Of a DNA stretch of 5,853 nt, positions 1-5,835 are shown one piece after another. Source of the stretch: an uncultured Bacteroidales bacterium (GTDB lineage Bacteria; Bacteroidota; Bacteroidia; Bacteroidales; UBA932); NCBI GenBank assembly GCA_946405485.1, contig CAMJHJ010000158.1, positions 1-5,853 on the forward strand, given 5' to 3'. Position numbers and translations under genes: made by a program. The notes below the pieces were generated by a model. That model saw only the letters and a list, made by a program, of their open reading frames with translations. It did not search any database and was not told the DNA's origin. Within the stretch, counting starts at the first letter, position 1. Every line of letters begins with the position of its first letter.

Positions 1-133
1 CCCGCGCTGCGCACACGCCCTCCTGCCCATGAAGGACAAGCGTGACAGCGGCTGGGGGTACAGTTGGATCCCGGTCCTCGCCCCGCTCTGCGGCGCCGCC
101 TTTGCGGCCCTGACCTTCCTCCTGCTGTTCTAG
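1..133 (+). CDS. MIP-family channel (glycerol facilitator/aquaporin), C-terminal end only
   Basis: This is the 3' end of a gene that begins before the window. The frame starts at base 2 and ends with TAG at 131-133, giving 43 residues. The peptide opens with PRCAHALLPMKDK, followed by GWGYSWIPVLAPLCGAA and a hydrophobic helix ending LTFLLLF. This matches the end of MIP channels, where the segment after the second NPA motif reads roughly GPRLAHxLLP, then a short polar loop, then WxYxWIPVxxPxxGA within the sixth membrane helix. The family moves glycerol, other small polyols or water across the inner membrane. The WGYSWIPV form is more typical of glycerol facilitators (GlpF type) than of strict water channels, but the selectivity residues lie outside the window. 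It is followed after one base by a HAD phosphatase gene, so the two are probably cotranscribed. The family call is firm; the substrate is inferred. Confidence 0.85.
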   Translation, partial: PRCAHALLPMKDKRDSGWGYSWIPVLAPLCGAAFAALTFLLLF

Positions 134-134
134 G

Positions 135-1019
135 ATGAACTATAATCAAACGCTCAACGCGGCGCAGACGGAAGGGTTGCGGCGCCTGCGGCACATCGCC
201 CTCGACATGGATGGCACCATCTACCTGGGCAGCAACATCTTCCCCTTCACCCTCGACTTCCTGCGGCGGCTGGATGCCCTCGGCATCGGCTATTCTTTCC
301 TCACCAACAACCCGACCCGTTCAGTGGCCGATTATCTGAAGAAACTCTCCGGGATGGGCATCGAGGCGACGGAAGACAATATGTACACGACTTCACTCGC
401 CGCCATTGACTATATCAAGGAAACGCATCCGCAGGCCCGGAGGCTTTTCATGCTGGGCACGCCGAGCATGGTGACACAGTTTGAGAAAGCCGGATTCGAA
501 GCCTGCGCCGACGATCCGGCCGATGTGCCGGACGTGCTGGTTGTCGCCTTCGACACGACCCTGGTGTATTCCCGGCTGTGCCGGGCCGCCTGGTGGGCCA
601 GTCAGGGCATCCCGTACGTAGCGACCAATCCCGACCGGGTCTGCCCGACCGACCTGCCCACCGTGCTGGTGGACTGCGGATCGTTGCAGAAATGCATCGA
701 GCACGCCACCGGACGCCGACCCGACATCGTACTCGGAAAGCCCGACCCGACGATGCTGCACGGCATCTGCCACCGCCACGGCCTGCGCCCGGACGAGATT
801 GCGATGGTGGGCGACCGCATCTACACCGACACCGCCATGGCCCACAATGCCGGCGCTTTCGGCGTCCTCACCCTCTCCGGCGAAACCCGGCTGGAAACGG
901 CGCTGGCAGTAGCGGAGGACGCCGCTGTCAACCCTCATCCGGAGTTCTATCCCCCGGACCTGATCATCCGTGACATCGCCGAGCTGGCCGACCTGCTGGA
1001 AAGCGTCCGCCGCCACTGA
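135..1019 (+). CDS. HAD-superfamily subfamily IIA phosphatase (NagD / phosphoglycolate phosphatase-like)
   Basis: This is a complete 294-residue HAD hydrolase, probably a cytoplasmic phosphomonoesterase. All four catalytic motifs are visible. Motif I is DMDGT with nucleophile D24 and acid/base D26, motif II is TNN at 57-59, motif III has K202 in LGKPDP, and motif IV is GDRIYTD with metal-binding D227 and D232. Between motifs II and III lies a C2-type cap (about residues 85-190) with the NPD element at 165-167, which defines HAD-IIA (NagD, AraL, PGP, Rv1692-like). Length is a little above the usual 250-280 because of about 19 extra N-terminal residues. The ATG comes one base after the stop of the MIP channel gene (TAG-G-ATG), which favours this start and translational coupling. 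HAD-IIA members act on nucleotide monophosphates, phosphoglycolate, sugar phosphates or glycerol phosphate. The neighbour makes a polyol phosphate such as glycerol 3-phosphate attractive, but this is inference. No terminator is evident after it, although a T7 run follows at 1022-1028. Confidence 0.9.
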   Translation: MNYNQTLNAAQTEGLRRLRHIALDMDGTIYLGSNIFPFTLDFLRRLDALGIGYSFLTNNPTRSVADYLKKLSGMGIEATEDNMYTTSLAAIDYIKETHPQARRLFMLGTPSMVTQFEKAGFEACADDPADVPDVLVVAFDTTLVYSRLCRAAWWASQGIPYVATNPDRVCPTDLPTVLVDCGSLQKCIEHATGRRPDIVLGKPDPTMLHGICHRHGLRPDEIAMVGDRIYTDTAMAHNAGAFGVLTLSGETRLETALAVAEDAAVNPHPEFYPPDLIIRDIAELADLLESVRRH

Positions 1020-1025
1020 CCTTTT

Positions 1026-1057
1026 TTTGGAACTTCCGGTTCAAAGGTTTAACTTAG
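1026..1057 (+). promoter_or_regulatory. Candidate Bacteroidota-type promoter of radC
   Basis: A TTTG at 1026-1029 could be the -33 element. After a 20-base spacer, TAACTTAG at 1050-1057 matches the Bacteroidota -7 consensus TAnnTTTG with one mismatch (A for the second-last T). Transcription would begin around 1061-1064, giving a leader of roughly 15 bases before the radC ATG at 1078. The spacing is right for this promoter class, but the -7 match is imperfect, so the call is moderate. Confidence 0.5.
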
Positions 1058-1076
1058 TGCGTTAAACCGCTTGAAC
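1039..1076. repeat. Interrupted palindrome over the radC promoter and leader (possible operator or hairpin)
   Basis: The inner arms GGTTTAAC (1046-1053) and GTTAAACC (1061-1068) are perfect reverse complements around a 7-base spacer. Outside them GTTCAA (1039-1044) and TTGAAC (1071-1076) also match, separated from the inner arms by one base on the left and two on the right. The left inner arm covers the first half of the candidate -7 element, and the right side ends one base before the radC start codon. If transcription starts near 1061, the left arm is not transcribed, so a DNA-binding site is more likely than an RNA hairpin. If transcripts come from the upstream gene, a hairpin could hide the radC start. 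No regulator can be named. Confidence 0.55.
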
Positions 1077-1077
1077 T

Positions 1078-1767
1078 ATGAAAATTTCAGATTACTGTGC
1101 GAGCGAACGCCCGCGCGAAAAACTCCTTTCCCACGGCCCCGCCGCTCTCGGCAACGCCGAACTCCTTGCCATCCTGCTCCGCGTCGGCAAACCCGGCGAG
1201 AGCGTCGTCGACCTGGCGCACAGGCTCCTCGCCTCCGCGGACGGAAGCCTGCTCAAACTCTCCGGTTCCACCCCGGAACAACTCTGTCTCCTTTCCGGCA
1301 TCAAGAAGGACAAGGCGGCCACGCTTCTCGCCGCCTTCGAACTCGGTCGCCGTTTCCTCGCGGAAGCTTCGTGGCTGCCCTCGGAAAGTATCACGACTCC
1401 GGAAAAGGTCTATCGGGCCATGATCCCCCTGCTGAAGGGACTGGACCACGAAGAGTGCTGGATCCTCCTGGTCAACAAAGCCCAGAAAGCCATCGGACGG
1501 CGCCAGATGACCCGGGGCGGCAGCGCCTCGACGACCATCGACATCAAGGACATCCTCCGGGCCGCCCTGGACCAGGGAGCCCAGGGCATTATCCTGGTCC
1601 ATAACCATCCTTCGGGGAATCCGCTTCCGGGTGCGGCCGATATCGCCGAGACCAAGGCTTTGCAAAAAGCCGCCCGGCCGATGGACCTGACGCTCCTCGA
1701 CCACGTAATCGTGTGTGACAGTTGCTATTACAGTTTTACGGACGACCGGATGACACAGGCCCTATAA
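1078..1767 (+). CDS. radC: RadC family protein (UPF0758/DUF2466, JAB1/MPN-type metalloprotein)
   Basis: This is a complete 229-residue RadC, the usual size. The N-terminus reads MKISDYCASERPREKLLSHG, matching the family opening (MxIxD...RPREKLL.xG) and fixing the start. Residues 1-100 form the helix-hairpin-helix-like UPF0758 N-terminal domain (GPAALGNAELLAILLR, LSGIKKDKA). Residues 100-229 form the MPN domain with a complete JAMM metal site: H175 and H177 in HNHPSGNP, D188 ten residues later, and the upstream glutamate E125 (or E126) in LDHEECWILLVN. The biochemical role is unsettled. The old link to recombination repair in E. coli was due to another gene, and no DNA-repair activity is established. 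It is probably transcribed from its own promoter, since a 58-base gap separates it from the phosphatase gene. Its TAA at 1765-1767 overlaps the stop codon of the convergent rpoN. Confidence 0.95.
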   Translation: MKISDYCASERPREKLLSHGPAALGNAELLAILLRVGKPGESVVDLAHRLLASADGSLLKLSGSTPEQLCLLSGIKKDKAATLLAAFELGRRFLAEASWLPSESITTPEKVYRAMIPLLKGLDHEECWILLVNKAQKAIGRRQMTRGGSASTTIDIKDILRAALDQGAQGIILVHNHPSGNPLPGAADIAETKALQKAARPMDLTLLDHVIVCDSCYYSFTDDRMTQAL

Positions 1768-3177
1768 CTCCTTGCGCAGGCGCGCCTTGGCGATGCCGAG
1801 CTGGTCCCGGTATTTCGCGATGGTGCGGCGTGCGACCTTGAAACCCTTGGCCTCCATCTCGGTCACGAGCTGATCGTCGGTCAGGGGTTTTGACTTGTCC
1901 TCGCCGTCCACCAACTCCTGCAGCGCCCGCTTCAGTCCGCGGGTCGACACTTCTTCTCCGTCCTGGTTCTCCAACCCTTCGGAGAAGAAATACTTGAGCG
2001 GGAAAATGCCGAAATGTGTCTCGATATACTTGCTGCTGACCACGCGGGAAATCGTGGAGATGTCGAAACCGGTCAGGGCCGCTATATCCTTGAGTACCAT
2101 CGGCTTGAGCTTGGACTCGTCACCGTCGATGAAATAGTCGTGCTGGAAGTCGATGATGGTCTGCATCGTCGTCTGGAGGGTGTTGTGGCGCTGCTTGAGC
2201 GCCTCGACGAACCATTTCGCCGAATCGACCCGCTGCTTGACGAAGACGGCGGCTTCCTTGACCTTGGGATCGTTGGTCGTCTTGGCCGCATCCAGGATAT
2301 CGGAGTATTTCTTCTTGACTTTGACTTCCGGCAGGGGGAAACGGGGCATCGACAGGTTCAGGCTTCCGTCCGGTCCGAGATCCAGCACGAAATCAGGGAC
2401 GACCTGCTGGGCCTGGTCCGAGTAGGAGTCGTCGACCTGGCCGCCGGGATTGGGATTGAGCTTGCTGATGCGGGTCACGGCCGCCCGGAGCTGGTCCTTG
2501 TCGATCGACATCCGCGACATGATCTTCTGGAAATGCTTGCTCGCAAAATCGGGGAAATAGTCCCTGAGGATGGTTTCCGCATGGATGACCTCTTCCGTAC
2601 GCTCATAGCCGCGCAATTGCAGTAGGAGGCATTCGCGCAGGTCCCGTGCGCCTACGCCGACCGGCTCGAAATCCTGGATGATACGCAGGATCCTGCCGAT
2701 TTCTTCCTCGTCCGTCTCGATGTTGAAACGGAAGGCCATGTCGTCGGCGAGCGAAGCGAAGTCGCGGCGCAGATAGCCATCTTCGTCCAGGCTTCCGATG
2801 AGGAACTTCCCGACTTCGAATTCGTGGGGAGTAAGCTGGCGGAAACCCAGCTGGTCCGTCAGGCTCTGCGTAAAACTCTCCTTGACGGAAAAGGTATTGT
2901 ATTCGGGACGTTCATCCTTGCCCCAGTTGTTGACCCGCAACTTATAGGTTGGGATCTCGCCGTCGTCCTTGATCTCGTCGATCGAGACGTCCTTCGGCTG
3001 ATCGTCGTCTTCCTTGCGGTCAGAGGGATGGTCGTCATCCAGCACGGGATTGTTGTCCAGCTCGTTCCGGACGGCCTGTGCGAGCTCCACGATGGGAGTC
3101 TCGATCAGCCGGATCGTCTGGATCTGAAGCGGGGAAAGCTTCTGCTGCTGCTTGATTTCCAGTCCCTGTTTCAGCAT
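1762..3177 (-). CDS. rpoN: RNA polymerase sigma-54 factor (RpoN)
   Basis: This is a complete 471-residue sigma-54, which directs RNA polymerase to -24/-12 promoters that need an AAA+ enhancer-binding activator. Region I (1-46) has the glutamine-rich opening (KQQQKLSPLQIQTIRLIE), where activators act. Residues 47-74 are an acidic, variable region II linker (DDDHPSDRKEDDD). The core-binding domain follows, with FLIGSLDEDGYL at 125-136 and the signature FEPVGVGARDLRECLLLQL at 170-188. A helix-turn-helix lies around 364-387 (DIAALTGFDISTISRVVS). The RpoN box, which reads the -24 element, is ARRTIAKYRD at 449-458, close to the canonical ARRTVAKYRE. Nothing essential is missing. It is the last gene of a minus-strand block, 9 bases after the SPOR gene with no visible promoter between, so it is probably cotranscribed. 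No enhancer-binding protein is encoded in the window. Its last six bases overlap the end of radC. Confidence 0.97.
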   Translation of the reverse strand: MLKQGLEIKQQQKLSPLQIQTIRLIETPIVELAQAVRNELDNNPVLDDDHPSDRKEDDDQPKDVSIDEIKDDGEIPTYKLRVNNWGKDERPEYNTFSVKESFTQSLTDQLGFRQLTPHEFEVGKFLIGSLDEDGYLRRDFASLADDMAFRFNIETDEEEIGRILRIIQDFEPVGVGARDLRECLLLQLRGYERTEEVIHAETILRDYFPDFASKHFQKIMSRMSIDKDQLRAAVTRISKLNPNPGGQVDDSYSDQAQQVVPDFVLDLGPDGSLNLSMPRFPLPEVKVKKKYSDILDAAKTTNDPKVKEAAVFVKQRVDSAKWFVEALKQRHNTLQTTMQTIIDFQHDYFIDGDESKLKPMVLKDIAALTGFDISTISRVVSSKYIETHFGIFPLKYFFSEGLENQDGEEVSTRGLKRALQELVDGEDKSKPLTDDQLVTEMEAKGFKVARRTIAKYRDQLGIAKARLRKEL

Positions 3178-3186
3178 GGCTGCAGG

Positions 3187-3765
3187 CTAATTGGATGCAG
3201 GCCGGTAGACCTGTACGGTATCCGCCACGAAAGCGTTGCCGCGGTCTGCGGGCGGATAGTTGATCTGCTCCTTGACGATGAAGGCGCTGGGGAACATGCC
3301 CTTCACCTGGTTGAGCAGGCGGAGCGCCTCGGATTTGGTCCGGAAATCACCGACCGTCACCTTGAAGTGGGGACTGGTGAAACTTCGGTAGGCCGAATAG
3401 CCCGGGAAGGCGCCGCGGAAGCGGTTCATCGCCGCCTCGGACGCGCCGCGTGAGTTCTGCTTGTTATCGAAGAAAATGCGGACACGGTAACCGTTCATCT
3501 TCTTGCGCCGGTTGTTGGAAATATGGGCGTTCATCGCCGTCACAAGGCCGGGATCCTGGCTGACGGAGACACCTTTGGCGTCACGGGCGAGGACCGAGAA
3601 GATGGACTTGCCTTCCAGGCTCGCGTCGGAAGCGGCGGAGGGCCGGTATACGATCGAATCGATCGCGACCATCCCTTCCGGAGCCTTGTTCTCCTGGGCA
3701 AGGAGCGCGGCGGCGGAGAGGAAGGAAAGAAGCAGGATAAGGGTCAGTTTCTTCATGTGCGTCAT
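3187..3765 (-). CDS. Secreted SPOR-domain protein
   Basis: This 192-residue protein starts with a signal peptide (KK at 5-6, hydrophobic stretch 7-22, likely cleavage after ALLA, A23/Q24), so it should be periplasmic. Residues about 92-168 form a SPOR domain: YRVRIFF at the start, then a region with repeated aromatic residues (FPGYSAYRSF), HFKVTVGDFRTKSEALRLLNQVKGMFPSAFIV. The F-K-V-x-V-G-x-F-x-T pattern is characteristic. SPOR domains bind denuded glycan strands of peptidoglycan, often at division sites. The middle (30-90) has no recognised domain. The ATG at 3765 overlaps the stop of the preceding lipoprotein gene as ATGA, supporting this start; a second ATG three codons on (MKKLTL, 3756) also fits a signal peptide. 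rpoN follows after 9 bases. Similar VYRP(S)A(S) strings occur after the signal peptide and at the extreme C-terminus. Confidence 0.88.
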   Translation of the reverse strand: MTHMKKLTLILLLSFLSAAALLAQENKAPEGMVAIDSIVYRPSAASDASLEGKSIFSVLARDAKGVSVSQDPGLVTAMNAHISNNRRKKMNGYRVRIFFDNKQNSRGASEAAMNRFRGAFPGYSAYRSFTSPHFKVTVGDFRTKSEALRLLNQVKGMFPSAFIVKEQINYPPADRGNAFVADTVQVYRPASN

Positions 3766-4265
3766 AATTTGAAGGTCTCGGCGGAGCGTCCTTTCTCCAT
3801 CAGGTCCTTGACCGGTATGTCCTTGTATTCCAGCGTCTTTTTCAATCCGTTGGACAGGGTCACCAGGGCGGAGAGGTCCACCACGCAGCCCTCGAAATCC
3901 ATGTTCTTCAGCAGGGTCAGGATCTGGAAGAGGGAAAGGCTTTCGTCCAGCGTGACGGAGCAGGGAAGCTTATAGACCTGGTCGGATTTTTTCTCAACGG
4001 TGACAGGCTCGCCTTCGAGATAAGCGATCACGTTCTCCCCGTCCCGGACCGTACCCTTCAGTTCGGAAATCGTAAAGCCGACCGTGGGGTTGTGGACGCC
4101 CACCAGCGCGACGGCGTCGACCGCGCGCATGCCCTTGGGAGAGAAGGATTCCACCTCGAAAGAGGTCAGTTCGATCTCCTTGAATCTGTTGCAGCCGGCC
4201 GCCAGGATCAGGATCGCCAGGCAGGTCAGCAGCCGGATCGGGAAGGTTCGTGAGGATACTTGCAT
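3762..4265 (-). CDS. Lipoprotein with LEA14 (LEA type 2 / WHy)-like domain
   Basis: This 167-residue protein has a lipoprotein signal peptide: R6 and R11, hydrophobic residues 12-21, and lipobox LAAGC with the lipidated cysteine at C25. It should be anchored in the envelope; the following NRFKE does not clearly decide inner or outer membrane. The remainder resembles the small beta-sandwich of LEA14-like proteins: FEVESFSPKGMRAVDAVALVGVHNPTVGFTISELKGTV (about 36-74) with the typical asparagine-proline of this fold, followed by a segment on raised polar side chains (IAYLEGEPVTV). Its molecular role is unknown. It is the first gene of a minus-strand block; its TGA overlaps the next start (ATGA). 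The only ATG giving a signal peptide is at 4265, just five bases after a perfect -7 promoter element, so the mRNA would be nearly leaderless. The lipoprotein call is strong; the domain assignment is moderate. Confidence 0.8.
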   Translation of the reverse strand: MQVSSRTFPIRLLTCLAILILAAGCNRFKEIELTSFEVESFSPKGMRAVDAVALVGVHNPTVGFTISELKGTVRDGENVIAYLEGEPVTVEKKSDQVYKLPCSVTLDESLSLFQILTLLKNMDFEGCVVDLSALVTLSNGLKKTLEYKDIPVKDLMEKGRSAETFKL

Positions 4266-4270
4266 AAGTG

Positions 4271-4278
4271 CAAATATA
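4271..4278 (-). promoter_or_regulatory. -7 promoter element of the lipoprotein-SPOR-rpoN operon
   Basis: Read on the minus strand this is TATATTTG, a perfect TAnnTTTG Bacteroidota -7 element. It ends five bases before the ATG at 4265. The expected -33 region (around 4298-4303) has no good TTTG match. It is the only clear promoter upstream of the three-gene minus-strand block, so it probably drives all of it, including rpoN. Confidence 0.6.
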
Positions 4279-4307
4279 TGGATATTCGCCGAAAAAACCT
4301 ATCTTTG
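4277..4307 (+). promoter_or_regulatory. miaB promoter (Bacteroidota type)
   Basis: TATCTTTG at 4300-4307 is a perfect TAnnTTTG -7 element. TATG at 4277-4280, 19 bases upstream, is a one-mismatch -33 element. Transcription should begin near 4311-4313, leaving a leader of about 18-20 bases before the ATG at 4331. That leader has no Shine-Dalgarno sequence but has adenines just before the start, as is usual in this phylum. The -33 element overlaps the -7 element of the opposing operon. Confidence 0.7.
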
Positions 4308-4330
4308 TCCGCATCCATTCCCAGAATACA

Positions 4331-5758
4331 ATGACGGAACCGCGTAAACTATATATCGAGACCTACGGCTGCCAGATGAACGTCAATGACACGGAGGTCG
4401 TTTTCTCCATCCTCGCCCGACACGGCTATGCCCGCACGGAGGAGATGGGAGAGGCCGATGTCATCATGGCCAACACCTGCTCTGTCCGCGACAACGCCGA
4501 GCAGCGGATCTGGGGCCGCCTGGAGGTGTTCAACCTGCAGAAGAAGGCGCGTCCCGGCGTCGTCGTCGGCATCCTGGGGTGCATGGCGGAGCGCCTGAAA
4601 GACAAACTGTTGGAGACCCGTAAAGTAGACATCGTCGCCGGTCCCGACGCTTACCGGCGCCTGCCTGAGATGCTCGCCGCCGTGCGTCCGGACAGCCCGC
4701 AGATCGATGTGCTCCTGTCGCGGGATGAGACCTATGCGGACATCTCCCCGATCCGGACCGACCGCAACGGGGTATCGGCTTTCATATCCATCATGCGCGG
4801 ATGCAACAACGTCTGTTCTTATTGCGTGGTGCCCTATACCCGGGGCGTCGAGCGCAGCCGGGATCCCCGGACCATCGTGCGCGAGGCCTGCGAGGTGTTC
4901 AGCCAGGGCTATAAGGAAGTGACGCTGCTGGGGCAGAATGTGGACTCCTATTGCTGGAAAGAGGAAGGGCAGCCGGATGTGGGTTTCGCCGACCTGCTGG
5001 AGATGGTTTCGCAGGTCAGTCCGGAGTTGCGCGTGCGGTTCGCCACCTCCAATCCCCAGGACATTTCCGACGCCGTGCTGGAGACCATGGCCCGGCATGA
5101 GAATATCTGCAAGCACATCCATCTGCCGGTGCAGTCCGGCAGCAACCGCATGCTGGAGAAGATGCGCCGCCGCTACACCCGCGAGTGGTATCTGGAGCGG
5201 GTCGCCAAGATCCGGGAGCTGATGCCCGGCTGCGGGCTGACGACCGACGTGATCGCCGGCTTCTGCTCGGAGACGGAGGAGGACCATCTCCAGACGCTAT
5301 CCTTGTTCGAGGAGGTGGGCTTCGATACGGCCTTCATGTTCCAATATTCCGAGCGTCCCGGCACCATCGCCGCGCGCAAGTATCCCGACGATGTGGATCC
5401 TGCGACCAAGACGCGGCGCCTGAATGAGATCATCGCGCTCCAGAACCGCAAGAGCCTGGAGAGTTACCGGGCCGACATCGGCAAGCGTTTCAAGGTGCTG
5501 GTGGAAGGGCCGTCAAAGAAGAATCCGGACGAGCTTTGCGGGCGGGCGTCCAATAATAAGATGTGCGTCTTTCCGCAGCGTCCAGCCCCGGGCGTTGTCA
5601 GTGCCGCTTCCGGGGAGCAGGGAAAGACCCTTCGGGGAATGCTCCCCGGAAGCGGCACTGCCAACGCCTTGCCCCTGATCAAGCCGGGCGATTATGTCGA
5701 AGTCGAAATCACCGGATGCACCTCCGCCACCCTGCTCGCACGGCTGGTTGACGCCTGA
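4331..5758 (+). CDS. miaB: tRNA-2-methylthio-N6-dimethylallyladenosine synthase MiaB
   Basis: MiaB is a radical SAM methylthiotransferase that adds a methylthio group to i6A at position 37 of tRNAs reading UNN codons. From ATG 4331 the protein has 475 residues. The N-terminal MTTase domain carries the three cysteines of the auxiliary 4Fe-4S cluster: C14 (ETYGCQMN), C50 (ANTCSVRD) and C84 (LGCMAE). The radical SAM cluster is C158, C162, C165 in RGCNNVCSYCVVPYTRG, the CxxxCxxC form. The C-terminal TRAM domain (about 385-473, ending GDYVEVEITGCTSATL) binds tRNA. ETYGCQMN and the PYTRG motif favour MiaB over MtaB or RimO. An upstream in-frame ATG at 4268 lies before the promoter's -7 element, so it is not the start. 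Residues 421-446 are encoded by a long inverted repeat inserted in frame in a TRAM loop; without it the protein would be 449 residues, close to typical. The protein appears otherwise intact. Confidence 0.95.
   Translation: MTEPRKLYIETYGCQMNVNDTEVVFSILARHGYARTEEMGEADVIMANTCSVRDNAEQRIWGRLEVFNLQKKARPGVVVGILGCMAERLKDKLLETRKVDIVAGPDAYRRLPEMLAAVRPDSPQIDVLLSRDETYADISPIRTDRNGVSAFISIMRGCNNVCSYCVVPYTRGVERSRDPRTIVREACEVFSQGYKEVTLLGQNVDSYCWKEEGQPDVGFADLLEMVSQVSPELRVRFATSNPQDISDAVLETMARHENICKHIHLPVQSGSNRMLEKMRRRYTREWYLERVAKIRELMPGCGLTTDVIAGFCSETEEDHLQTLSLFEEVGFDTAFMFQYSERPGTIAARKYPDDVDPATKTRRLNEIIALQNRKSLESYRADIGKRFKVLVEGPSKKNPDELCGRASNNKMCVFPQRPAPGVVSAASGEQGKTLRGMLPGSGTANALPLIKPGDYVEVEITGCTSATLLARLVDA
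5591..5668. repeat. 78-bp palindromic element in frame within miaB (29-bp arms)
   Basis: The arms 5591-5619 and 5640-5668 are reverse complements over 29 positions with one mismatch (T5598 against C5661); the inner 21 positions are perfect. The 20-base loop (5620-5639) holds CCC-TTCG-GGG (5628-5637), a small hairpin with a UUCG-type tetraloop. An alternative hairpin GGGGA/TCCCC (5634-5638 with 5643-5647) could compete. The palindrome starts and stops on codon boundaries, encoding MiaB residues 421-446, rich in G, A, S and P. It sits between the TRAM strands ending CVF and beginning GDYVEV, where other MiaB proteins have only a short turn. It looks like an inserted small mobile or repeat element; that origin is inference, while the structure is directly visible. 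Confidence 0.85.
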
Positions 5759-5792
5759 CCCGTTTTTCGTAAACAATTAATTATTAAACACT

Positions 5793-5835
5793 TAAGCAAA
5801 GGCCTCTCCCCGATTTGCGGAGAGGCCTTTGCTTA
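5793..5835. terminator. Strong hairpin after miaB, probable intrinsic terminator
   Basis: The arms TAAGCAAAGGCCTCTCC (5793-5809) and GGAGAGGCCTTTGCTTA (5819-5835) are perfect 17-base complements around a 9-base loop, beginning 34 bases after the miaB stop in AT-rich sequence. The 3' side is T-rich only within the stem (TTTGCTTATCT) with no long T-run after it. It is symmetrical with A's on one side and T's on the other, so it might work in both directions. Because the gene beyond is not visible, a leader structure of that gene cannot be excluded. Confidence 0.75.

Noticed and set aside
1022..1028. Run of seven T after the phosphatase stop as an intrinsic terminator
   Set aside because: No stable hairpin precedes it. 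Its end fits better as the TTTG -33 element of the radC promoter.
1621..1631. CCGCTTCCGGG in radC, identical to part of the miaB palindrome (5604-5614)
   Set aside because: An 11-base match within a 5.8 kb GC-rich window is expected by chance, and no inverted partner of matching length surrounds the radC copy.
4268..4330. Upstream in-frame ATG at 4268 extending MiaB by 21 residues
   Set aside because: The extension runs across the perfect -7 element at 4300-4307, so the transcript would start after it. The extra residues are unlike MiaB N-termini, while ATG 4331 gives the expected MTEPRKLYIETYGCQMN.
4349..5287. Long open frame (312 codons) on the strand opposite miaB
   Set aside because: It is the mirror of a GC-rich coding frame, has no recognisable domain, and lies entirely over a certain gene. 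Similar antisense frames at 393-1016 and 1087-1704 were rejected for the same reason.
5777..5787. Small palindrome TTAATTATTAA before the final hairpin
   Set aside because: Five-base arms in very AT-rich sequence are expected by chance.
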